From NCBI GenBank assembly GCA_003427395.1, contig BFEA01000045.1:4528477-4564966 (forward strand): DNA of 36,490 nucleotides, in the 5' to 3' direction. A model generated the notes under the pieces. That model was not told the origin of the DNA. It did no database searches and was given only the letters and a program-made list of their open reading frames with translations. Origin of the DNA: Chara braunii (Eukaryota > Streptophyta > Charophyceae > Charales > Characeae). Both the position numbers and the translations under genes were made by a program. Below, one piece after another: positions 17,932 through 25,839 of the stretch. Every line of letters starts with the position of its first letter. The stretch's first letter is position 1.

Positions 17932-18722
17932 TCACAAGGCAAGCCAAAAACTCAGGATGGCGCGAAAAAGCATCAGCAACACGATTATAACAACCTTTCT
18001 TATGTTCCGGTTCAAAATTGTAAACATCAATGTCATGCTGCGGGTCAGCGTCGGAGAGAGATCAGTTTGTGTTTTAATCCACTGCAAGGTCTGATGATCT
18101 GAGTAGACCTTGAAGTGGCGATCCAAGAGGTAGTGCTTCCAATGTGTGAGCGCTTCTCGCATGTTTTAATCCACTGCAAGATCTGATGATCTGAGTAGAC
18201 GTTGAAGTGGCGATCCAAGAGGTAGTGGTTCCAATGTGTGAGCGCTTCTCGCAAGGCATAGAGCTCACGCGTATATGCGGAGGTAGCTACCTTGTGGCTG
18301 AGCATGCGTTTGCTGTAATACTCGAGCGGACGCAGGCCATCACCATCATCTTGTGGCAACACTGCACCAATCCCGTACTGGCTTGCGTCTCTAGTAACTA
18401 CGAACGTGAGGTTCGGATTCGCAATGCGGAGCACATGATGACTTACCAAAGCCTCTTTCAAGGCTTGGAACGCAGTCTCGCATTTCTCACACCACGCATA
18501 GGCAACATTTTTGCTTGTTAGTCTCGAGAGTGGGTGAGCAATGACAAAAAATTTGGGCACAAACTTCCGGTAATATGAAGCCAAACCAAGAAAAGAACGC
18601 AGTTCGCGTACGTTCGCCGGTTGAGGCCACTTTCGCATGACCTCAACCTTGGTTGCCTCCGGCTCAAGGCCGTTTGCAGACAACCGGTGCCTAAGATAGG
18701 GGACAACGTCATCCAAACTCAA
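17932..18722 (-). pseudogene. Element C RNase H and RT connection domain
   Basis: The frame reads HRLSANGLEPEATKVEVMRK, WPQPANVRELRSFLGLASYY, then LTFVVTRDASQYGIGAVLPQ (first catalytic Asp kept) and RELYALREALTHW (Glu kept). A 92-bp tandem duplication at 18070-18253 then repeats the YLLDRHF.VYSDHQ block out of frame. Further left, TQTDLSPTLT is followed after a frameshift by text matching NFEPEHKKGCYNRVADAFSR at about 18020-17960, the end of RNase H. Confidence 0.85.
18070..18253. repeat. 92-bp tandem duplication in RNase H of element C
   Basis: Copies at 18070-18161 and 18162-18253 differ at about three positions. 92 is not divisible by three, so the duplication shifts the frame in the domain that carries the third catalytic Asp (YSDHQ). 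Confidence 0.9.
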
Positions 18723-19143
18723 ATTTCTCTAAGTTGAGGTGCAGTTGTGCCTCCTTGAGGACTTGCAAAACCTCCTCAAGGTGCTGGACGTGCTGTTCCA
18801 TGGACTTGCTGAAAATCAGGATGTCGTCAAGGTAAACAACAACAAACCTGTTGAGCTGATGGCGAAGAACCCTGTCCATGAGGCATTGAAATGTGGCTGG
18901 TGCATTCGTTAGACCGAAGGGCATAACAATGAATTCATATAGCCCATCGCGTGTTTTGAATGCAGTTTTGTGCTGGTCACTCGGATCAACTTCAATCTCG
19001 TGGTAGCTAGACTTGAAGTCGATCCTGGAGAAGATCGTGCACCCACCTGCAACATCTAGCAGATCATCTATACATGGCAAGGGATAAGCGTTATTTCGGG
19101 TGATACGGTTTAGGCCACGATAGTCAATACACATTCGGAGTTT
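18709..19143 (-). pseudogene. Element C reverse transcriptase, catalytic boxes intact
   Basis: The frame contains LRMCIDYRGLNRITRNNAYP, FSRIDFKSSYHEIEVDPSDQ with the first catalytic Asp, HKTAFKTRDGLYEFIVMPFG, LTNAPATFQCLMDRVL and VVVYLDDILIFSKSMEQH with an intact YLDD. The RT itself looks potentially active in sequence, but a TGA at 19144-19146 separates it from the upstream VLFVPKK motif, and a frameshift near 18715 (after LNLEKFEFG) cuts the downstream domains. Confidence 0.9.
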
Positions 19144-19146
19144 GCC

Positions 19147-20205
19147 TCATTTCTTCGGCACAAACAGGACAGGTCCCATACGGTAGACACATCCCTTTGG
19201 AGGAACACTCCCTTCTATTATCTCGATCTTGTGTTTGATCGGACTCTCGAGAACTCCACGAGGTTCAACCAAAACTTCAGGAAATCGATCTAATAGACGA
19301 CAAATTTTTGTTGGGACTTTCGGTGGAGGATCATCCTCATGAGGAGAGAGAAAATCAGATTGAGAATTTACAACAATTACAACCAAATTCGAAGTACTTG
19401 GATCAGAAGTGGACTGATTATTTACAGTAAAAGTAGATGGAACAGAAGTAGAGGTGGTAGAAGTAGAATAACTTTCCGAGGTAGAAAATGCAGCAAAAGT
19501 AGAAGGCACATGGAGAGGCTTTACAAGAGCTACATGCACATCCTCAGCTTCCTTGCGCCGACACACTGATTTGCAGAATTTGTTTGCGCTCAAAAGAGTC
19601 ACAGGGGACTTGCTCGTCTCATCCAATAAAACGGTACACTCCTTCCCCTTGGCATCACGCACCACGAACTGAGTATCCGCCCACGTGGTCCTTAGACAAT
19701 GAGGCTTTAACCAGCCCAAGCCAATGATCGCGTCGAAAGGACACTTGTCCAGGATGTAAAAGTTTAGCTCATGTGTGATTGTGCGATCCTTGTCAAATGG
19801 GACGCACACACCTTTGACAGCATGTATTGAGGTGACAACCTCTTGGTTGCCTACTTGGATCTGACAAGGGTTCTGCAATTGCACTTGCTTCATTCCCAGG
19901 CCCGCCTTACGAATCCCGTTAGGAGAAAAGAAGTTAGTCGTTCAACCACTATCAATCAGCACGCGGATGTATCGGCGGTTAGTGAGCAACTTAAAGAAGG
20001 TCAGTTCCACATTCCCTTGAACACGGCGTTGCTGCTTGAGCTGCAGCCAATGTTCCAGGTGAGAGTGGAAGTCAACTTCCTTAGTCTCCTCCCAAGGCTC
20101 AATGTAAAGTACTTGGACTGCAGCAGCCTTGGATTCAGCATCAGTTCGGGCTTCAAGAGCAGACTGTTGATCAGATTCAGGCTCCTTGGAGGGGCCTGCA
20201 GCCAG
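19147..20205 (-). pseudogene. Element C protease, linker and end of gag
   Basis: Right to left: LAAGPSKEPESD and an acidic linker with LEHWLQLKQQ (20210-20030), then YIRVLIDSG with a retropepsin D-S-G triplet, immediately followed by a TGA (19942-19944). The next frame continues TTNFFSPNGIRKAGLGMKQV and FDAIIGLGWLKPHC, the body of the protease, to about 19680, then a Ser/Thr-rich linker and DRFPEVLVEPRGVLESPIKH before RT. A single base change in the codon after D-S-G thus kills an otherwise recognisable protease. Confidence 0.8.
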
Positions 20206-21113
20206 AACTGGCAAGATCTCATGAAAGTTTACGGTTCGCTGATGTCGTTCGGTCGTCATCCAGAGACAGACGGAGAGACAAAGCAGAGGAATAAGATCTT
20301 GGAGCAATTACTCAGAATGTATATTAGACCAGATCAAGTGAATTGGGACGAGATGCATCCCAAAGTAGCTAGTGCCTACAACAATAGCGTACATCTAGCT
20401 ACTTGCAGAAGTCCTAACGAGCTGCATAAGTCCTTTAGACAACTTAGGCTGTTTAAAGGACTGAACCGGGATCAAATTTAGAGGTTCCCGCTCGATACAA
20501 GAGAGTTTGCTCTGCAGCACGTGAAGGAAGTGCAAAAGGTGATCGAAAACCTAAAAAAATCCCAGCATCGCATGATTGAACAAGAGAATAAGCGCTGCAA
20601 ACCCTGACAATTCAGGGTAGGCGACTTCGTCTGGGTCAAGTCGAAGGAATTCGCACTAGAAATAAACATCCCGCAGAAGCGCTTGCCCGCATATAGAGGA
20701 CAGTGGCCTGTCCTAGAAGTAAAAGGTGGAGAGGATGGACCATCATATACGATAGAGATTCCACCTCAACTCCATATGTATCCAGCCTTCCATGCATCGA
20801 AGTTGTTAGCTTGTGTCACCAATCAATAGCATCCTTCGTCGAGGTCGATGATTCCACCAAATATGGATGGCACCTATGACATAGACCGAATACTAGAAGA
20901 AGATGTATTCCGGACTGCAGGTAGAGGTTGTCCCCAGAAGCAGTACAAAGTCTGGTCTGCTTACCTGGAACTTGAGGACGACAGATGGTTAGCATAGCAA
21001 GGAGCGAGCTTTTAGAAACTGCTTCCGACATAGTGCATGCTTACGAGAGAGCAAGAAAAGGTAAAGGTCCTGCCTTGGAGTAATGAGTTCTCCGAGGACC
21101 TCAAATTTAGGAC
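20195..21113 (+). pseudogene. Element D integrase (second half) and C-terminal domain
   Basis: The reading begins abruptly near 20201 with WQDLMKVYGS, then GRHPETDGETKQRNKILEQL, where the catalytic Glu of integrase is Lys (AAG, 20281-20283), and RMYIRPDQVNWDE, SAYNNSVHLATCRSPNELHK. After stops come FRVGDFVWVKSKEFA, LPAYRGQWPVLEVKGGEDGP, SYTIEIPPQLHMYPAFHASK and a chromodomain-like CPQKQYKVWSAYLELEDDRW (20929-20988). Elements D and F are close relatives. The frame has at least five in-frame stops. Confidence 0.85.
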
Positions 21114-21129
21114 GGCGGGAGCAAAAGGG
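21114..21129 (+). promoter_or_regulatory. Polypurine tract of element D
   Basis: GGCGGGAGCAAAAGGG follows the pol remnant. Element F has the closely similar GGCGAGAGTAAAAGGG at the same place on the minus strand (34150-34135), which supports a conserved plus-strand primer. Confidence 0.65.
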
Positions 21130-22000
21130 TTTCACCCGGTTTGCGCGACAATCGCAGATGCCAGCACTCGATCCCTAGACCTTCCCTAACCCCTTGTACG
21201 GACGCCTGTTGAGTCGCGTTGACCCTGTGTGCTTTGAACCGTCAACCTGTCCCTAGAAACGTGTACAATATTTTTTGTGTATGTAGCTTGGGTCGTGTGG
21301 ACTTGAACCGACTACCTGTCTATTAGCAGTCTTAGGGTCAGTCCGTATGTCCAGCTCTACAACCTACGAAAGGTTAGTCAGTCGTAGTCTAGACAGTCCT
21401 CGAAGAGTCAACTTGACCTTTCGAAGTGCCAGGAGGCAGCCCATTGGCCTCCGAAAGGTCAAGAGTCCCCAGTCCATCTCCGAAGGGGCAAAGGTACAGT
21501 CCAGCAGTGAGTACCAGAGCGGGACTGCACATCTTAAGAGCCTGGGACAGCGGCGGTCCCAGACCACCAAACGCAACAGTATAAATAAAGAGGCAGTGAT
21601 CGGTCATTCACTTATTATCTGGGGAACAACGTGGAAGCACGGCCCGAGTGTCTTGTGCGCTGAGTTCACCGGTGGTCAGCAAGAAACCCGAAGGTGGAAG
21701 AGGGTGAGCGGCCATAGCTGCTAGCGAGGAAGAAGACGACGACGGCCATAGCCGCCAGTGTGACAGAGTCGGTAGTTAGTAGTGTGTATGTGCGTGGACA
21801 TTCAGGGTAGATCCTAGTGCATGTGTACATATGTGTGAGTGGTGTCCGATGGTGGATATAGTGTGATGTGGGAATTCGGACTGGCGCTCAGATGCCATAG
21901 CTGCAAGATGTGACAAGTTGACTTGAGCTGAGTCCCTGGCTGAAGGCCATATCTCTGAGTTTTCTGTGTGGGCGCACTGCGCCGTCTCACTCTTGTTGCT
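21130..22000 (+). other. Probable 3' LTR of element D
   Basis: Non-coding sequence directly after the polypurine tract. The block AAAGGTYARGAGTCCCC and related AACTTGACCTTTCG/CGAAAGGTTAG motifs (21366-21475) form short inverted and direct repeats, as often seen in U3. A TATA-like TATAAATAA lies at 21580-21588. Terminal TG/CA cannot be placed without the second LTR. Confidence 0.45.
21580..21588 (+). promoter_or_regulatory. TATA-like box in the probable LTR of element D
   Basis: TATAAATAA about 450 bp after the polypurine tract, in otherwise GC-balanced sequence, where a U3 core promoter would be expected. Confidence 0.4.
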
Positions 22001-22700
22001 GATTCTACTTCGAGAAAGTTGTTTTGCCATCGGCACCTGTATGTGTGCATGTTGCAAGTGAAGTCGAGGACAAATCTAATTGCACTATGACCTGGTTGTT
22101 ATTATTTTGCATTGATGCGAAAGTAGTTCCCGAAGGCCCGCTGTCTCAGTTTTGCTATATTCATGGCCTCTTTCACCTACCTGCGGACACAGAAGAGACG
22201 GAGAGCAGTTCTTTTTCCTCATTCTCTGCAAAAAGAAAAACAAATGAAGAAGAAGACTGTACAGCTCGATAAGTTGATCTGTGCTTGGAAGCCTTTTAGA
22301 AACCTCTTTTGTCAATTTGTGTTCTGTGGCTCATGTCTGTTGCTTGCAGGCGCATTGTTATCAAGTTGTTGGTAACCTTCTTTCAAAGAAACCATAGCAA
22401 GGAGGTACGTTTCTTCTCTCTTGTTTGTTTTTTTATTATTATGTTGCCTTCTCTTGAAAAGCATTCTTTTTCTTCTTCTTTTTTTGCCACCAAACTCTCT
22501 TGTGTCGCAAACAAGCCAAAGTAGACCACAGGCATTCCGTGAAGAACACCACCAGACTGAAAACGAGAACAAAAAAGAAATGCTACAAATTTCAATGAAA
22601 ACAGCGTTCTGTATGTGAATTGAACAGTAAATCCTTGTTTGAGCTTTGATTGATACAATGCGCCAATGAAAAGTGCACAAGACAACTACGAAAGCGAAAT
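22001..22700. other. No gene seen
   Basis: Mixed sequence with A- and T-rich tracts on alternating strands (22230-22260, 22420-22490). Short frames only; none recognisable. Confidence 0.5.
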
Positions 22701-22719
22701 AAGAAAGCTCTGTAATCCT
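22701..22719. repeat. Target-site duplication, left, of the U6 pseudogene
   Basis: AAGAAAGCTCTGTAATCCT immediately before U6 matches 22823-22842 after the A-run at about 17 of 20 aligned positions with one indel. Length and position fit LINE-type target-primed insertion. Confidence 0.75.
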
Positions 22720-22824
22720 GTCCTTCGGGACATCCCTTAAAATTGGAATGATACAGAGAAGATTACCATGGCCCCTGTGCAAGGATGACACACATAAATC
22801 GAGAAATGGTCCAAAAAAAAAAAA
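22720..22824 (+). pseudogene. U6 spliceosomal snRNA retropseudogene
   Basis: The sequence follows U6 snRNA from the 5' stem (GTCCTTCGGGACATCC) through ATACAGAGAAGATTA, CATGGCCCCTG and GCAAGGATGACAC to AAATCGAGAAATGGTCC at 22812. The invariant ACAGAGA box is intact, but the catalytic AGC triad reads ACC (22765-22767). Two U6 CpG sites read TpG (AATGATAC, CTGTGC) and another reads CpA (ACACAC), the pattern of decay of methylated DNA. Where a U6 gene would have a T-run terminator there is an A-run (22813-22824). There is no plant USE or TATA box at the proper distance upstream. Flanking near-identical 19-20-bp repeats show retroposition. Confidence 0.9.
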
Positions 22825-22842
22825 GAAAACCTCTGTTATCCT
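22823..22842. repeat. Target-site duplication, right, of the U6 pseudogene
   Basis: AAGAAAACCTCTGTTATCCT begins within the end of the A-run and matches the left flank at 22701-22719. Confidence 0.75.
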
Positions 22843-23339
22843 CCGTATGTTTGCCAGTGTGTAGCTGACTGCACTGTAGAAAGAGTCTAATTAATGCTAT
22901 GCGAAAAGGTCTTAAACCGCCAGTACCTTTCCTGGCTCTTTTTTTTTGCCTCCGAGCACTCCGCAAGGTGCCCCCCACAGGGTCAACACAGCTTCGGGTG
23001 GGACTTGGATTTGAAGCAGAAGAGGGAAGTCTGCTGCTCTGAATTTTGTTTTTGGTATCTCGGAACTTTTGGAAAAAATCAGAAGAAAACAAAATGGAAA
23101 AAACTATCAAGATTCGTTGGGGAAATACGGGCTCCAAACATACGAGGCACGGCTCTGCATGTATCTGGGCTACTTTTGCGAATTGCAATGAACCTCCCAG
23201 TTCACCACCAATGAGTGCACACAATCACACACCATGCACAAATGAGATTACACGAAGTTCACACTGGAGGCCAGAGAGACGAAGTCCAGGTAAGCGCAGC
23301 TTTATAATTCCAACAAATTATAGGAGCAATTAAGAGTTC
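22843..23339. other. No gene seen; isolated terminal-repeat-like motif at 22911
   Basis: TTAAACCGCCAGTACC at 22911-22926 resembles the termini of the foldback element at 13349-14460, but I find no complementary partner nearby. The rest shows no recognisable gene. Confidence 0.4.
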
Positions 23340-23838
23340 CAGTCACCAGCACTCAATAACGCAGGTCCAAGTAACCAGTATCTTCATTCAGGTAAGTATC
23401 TCTTCACTGCTCTTCTCTCTCCTCTCTCAGTCTTCTCTCTGTCTACTACTTCCCTGTGTCTTCTCTCCCTACTTGCATGCACTCGCACTCTCTACTACTC
23501 AAGGACCAACTCTGAATACACCCACTGCTAACTGTACTAACCCCTCTGAGGCCTACTACTAACTACTAAGCACTGGCGCAGCTATGGCTGCCTCCCCTCT
23601 GCCGGTGCTGGGGCAGCTATGGCTGCTCCCTCTCTCTCTCTACAAGCGCAGCTCCCTGGCTCAGCGCTTCGCCCCTCACAAGTGCACTAGCACTTCCACA
23701 CTTCATGCGAATGAGCAATGTGCCGAATGAGGAGGCTGGACAGTCCTTATATTGTCTTGGACTGATCTTCAACTCGTCCAAGCCTCAGCTTCTTGGGGCT
23801 TCACTTGGTTCTGGTACCACATCCCCGCGGCCTGTTTN
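23340..23838 (+). repeat. Dispersed repeat, copy 1 (LTR- or leader-like)
   Basis: Similar, at perhaps 65-70%, to 33290-33790 in the same orientation. Shared landmarks in order are a consensus splice donor CAG|GTAAGT (23389-23397), a CT-rich tract, CTCTGAATAC, CAGCTATGGCTGCC, GCACTTCCACAC, AATGAGCA followed by GCCGAATGAGGAGGCTGG or its equivalent, and a TATA-like stretch. It is cut off by the assembly gap. Its nature (LTR or transcribed leader with an intron) is unresolved. Confidence 0.6.
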
Positions 23839-24732
23839 NNNNNNNNNNNNNNNNNNNNNNNNNNNNNNNNNNNNNNNNNNNNNNNNNNNNNNNNNNNNNN
23901 NNNNNNNNNNNNNNNNNNNNNNNNNNNNNNNNNNNNNNNNNNNNNNNNNNNNNNNNNNNNNNNNNNNNNNNNNNNNNNNNNNNNNNNNNNNNNNNNNNNN
24001 NNNNNNNNNNNNNNNNNNNNNNNNNNNNNNNNNNNNNNNNNNNNNNNNNNNNNNNNNNNNNNNNNNNNNNNNNNNNNNNNNNNNNNNNNNNNNNNNNNNN
24101 NNNNNNNNNNNNNNNNNNNNNNNNNNNNNNNNNNNNNNNNNNNNNNNNNNNNNNNNNNNNNNNNNNNNNNNNNNNNNNNNNNNNNNNNNNNNNNNNNNNN
24201 NNNNNNNNNNNNNNNNNNNNNNNNNNNNNNNNNNNNNNNNNNNNNNNNNNNNNNNNNNNNNNNNNNNNNNNNNNNNNNNNNNNNNNNNNNNNNNNNNNNN
24301 NNNNNNNNNNNNNNNNNNNNNNNNNNNNNNNNNNNNNNNNNNNNNNNNNNNNNNNNNNNNNNNNNNNNNNNNNNNNNNNNNNNNNNNNNNNNNNNNNNNN
24401 NNNNNNNNNNNNNNNNNNNNNNNNNNNNNNNNNNNNNNNNNNNNNNNNNNNNNNNNNNNNNNNNNNNNNNNNNNNNNNNNNNNNNNNNNNNNNNNNNNNN
24501 NNNNNNNNNNNNNNNNNNNNNNNNNNNNNNNNNNNNNNNNNNNNNNNNNNNNNNNNNNNNNNNNNNNNNNNNNNNNNNNNNNNNNNNNNNNNNNNNNNNN
24601 NNNNNNNNNNNNNNNNNNNNNNNNNNNNNNNNNNNNNNNNNNNNNNNNNNNNNNNNNNNNNNNNNNNNNNNNNNNNNNNNNNNNNNNNNNNNNNNNNNNN
24701 NNNNNNNNNNNNNNNNNNNNNNNNNNNNNNNN
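23839..24732. other. Assembly gap (894 Ns)
   Basis: An unbroken run of N. Open frames drawn across it are meaningless. Confidence 1.
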
Positions 24733-24885
24733 AGCTGGGTACCAGCCTCAGTCGGTAGGTTGGTCTACAGTTGGTCTGGAGGTTAGGCTACCAGTTAGTC
24801 TACAGATCAGCGTTTCAGCGCCGGGAAGTGCGGAGGAGCAGAGAGATTAGCGCAGCAGCGAGGAGAAACAGCGCAGCAGTGAGTT

Positions 24886-24893
24886 AGTGCAGC
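24886..24893. repeat. Left target-site duplication of the hAT element
   Basis: AGTGCAGC, repeated exactly at 31774-31781. The match is 9 bp long (the next base, C, also agrees), so the exact element edge is uncertain by one base. Confidence 0.85.
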
Positions 24894-24957
24894 CTATGTT
24901 GCACGCCCAGCCGCGGCCTAGGCCGATGACCGAATCGGCCCGGTTCGGCCTAGGCCA
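24894..24957. repeat. Left terminal inverted repeat and subterminal repeats of hAT
   Basis: After the terminal CTATGTTGCACGC come GCCGCGGCC and two copies of the palindrome GGCCTAGGCC (near 24915 and 24947). The right end has the same motifs in reverse: CCGGCCTAGGCCGG near 31722 and GGCCGCGGCC near 31750. Confidence 0.8.
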
Positions 24958-25015
24958 ACCAGCCGAGTTTGGTACATGATTTTTTTCCCCCATTTTTCAC
25001 GTGTAAAAAAAAAAT

Positions 25016-25068
25016 AAAAAAATATGGGCGTGTAGGGCTGAAAAAGCCCTACACGCCCATATTTTTTT
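25016..25068. repeat. Perfect hairpin 1 in the hAT left end
   Basis: Arms 25021-25039 and 25045-25063 are exact complements (19 bp, core GGGCGTGTAGGGCT) with a 5-base loop; A and T runs extend the stem to 24 bp. Confidence 0.9.
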
Positions 25069-25233
25069 TTTGGGTGTCGGGCCTTCGCGCGATGCAGAAA
25101 AAAAAAAGCGAAAAAAGAAAGAAAAAAGGGCCCAGTGGGCCGTTTTGGCCCTGTTTCGGTGCCAGCGGGTGAGGGGAACCGTGTGGGCAGTGTGAGGAGG
25201 GCGGTGGGTCCAGGCCCAGGCCACGGCAAAACT

Positions 25234-25277
25234 GTTGCCGTTTCAGATAAATGCTGCCATTTATCTGAAACGGCAAC
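25234..25277. repeat. Perfect hairpin 2 in the hAT left end
   Basis: Arms 25234-25253 and 25258-25277 are exact 20-bp complements (core GCCGTTTCAGATAAATG) with a 4-base loop. The right arm overlaps an alternative small hairpin made with TTGTTGCC at 25286-25293. Confidence 0.9.
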
Positions 25278-25325
25278 AATTATTGTTGTTGCCGTTATGC
25301 TGCCGAACTGCCTGCTCGCACGCTG

Positions 25326-25423
25326 AGAGAGAGAGAGAGAGAGAGAGAGCGATAAAAGATTGGTTTACTACGTACCTGCTGCGCTGGAGATACCGCTGGA
25401 GAGATAGAGAGAGAGAGAGAGAG
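25326..25423. repeat. Two (GA)n tracts
   Basis: (GA)n at about 25326-25349 and again at about 25402-25423, the second followed by a (TTC)n stretch to 25442. They lie in the leader of the hAT gene. Confidence 0.9.
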
Positions 25424-25580
25424 TTCTTCTTCTTCTTCTTCTTGGTGCGCAGTTGGCAGCGGCGCGCGTCGCGCGACCAGGCGGGACAGCGCCTCGACAT
25501 CGGCCAGTGGCTGCCCGACGGCCGTCGCCATCGCCGCGCGCGGCCTTTTTCAGCGCGCGACCATTTTAGTGCCCGGCCGC

Positions 25581-25650
25581 GGCCGAACGAGGCCGAACGC
25601 GGCCGAACGCGGTCGAACAGGGTCGAGCAGGGCCGAACGCGGTCGAGCAC
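25581..25650. repeat. 10-bp tandem array, seven units, hAT leader
   Basis: Seven consecutive decamers in exact register with the consensus GGYCGARCRS (for example GGCCGAACGC, GGTCGAGCAG), followed by a further GGCC. The period equals about one DNA helical turn. Confidence 0.85.
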
Positions 25651-25839
25651 GGCCGTTTCATCTCGCGGTTGTGCGTGAGGCCGACCGACCGGGTTCCACG
25701 GGGAGCACGGGCGTCAGCGACATCGGGGGGACGCGGCAGTGGCGGCAGCGGGGAAGTCAGGGACTGCATCGACGGTACGGCACGGTCCGACGACATCGAC
25801 GGTCATCGCGACGACTTGTTGGATTCGGGTGGGGGCACG

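Larger units (their letters stand above)
16325..20205 (-). mobile_element. Ty3/gypsy LTR retrotransposon C, truncated at both ends
   Basis: Read on the minus strand from right to left: end of gag or linker (20205-19990), protease (19990-19400), RT (19190-18720), RNase H (18720-17935), integrase zinc finger and core (17850-17000) and C-terminal domain (16900-16385). It is the best-preserved pol here, broken by a few nonsense codons, a frameshift near 18715 and a 92-bp duplication. No LTR, primer site or polypurine tract is visible, so both ends are lost. It belongs to the same family as element A. Confidence 0.9.
20195..22000 (+). mobile_element. Ty3/gypsy LTR retrotransposon D, 3' part with probable LTR
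   Basis: Only the 3' end remains: half an integrase, a polypurine tract at 21114-21129 and downstream sequence with a TATA-like box, as expected of a 3' LTR. Its left end meets element C head to head near 20200. The right end of the LTR is not defined; 22000 is a nominal limit. Confidence 0.65.

Noticed and set aside
22720-22824. A functional U6 snRNA gene
   Set aside because: The catalytic triad is mutated, no U6 promoter elements or T-run terminator are seen, and an A-tail with flanking duplications is present.
23705-24850. Long open frames of up to 381 codons
   Set aside because: They exist only because the 894-N gap is read as open; the real ends are short.
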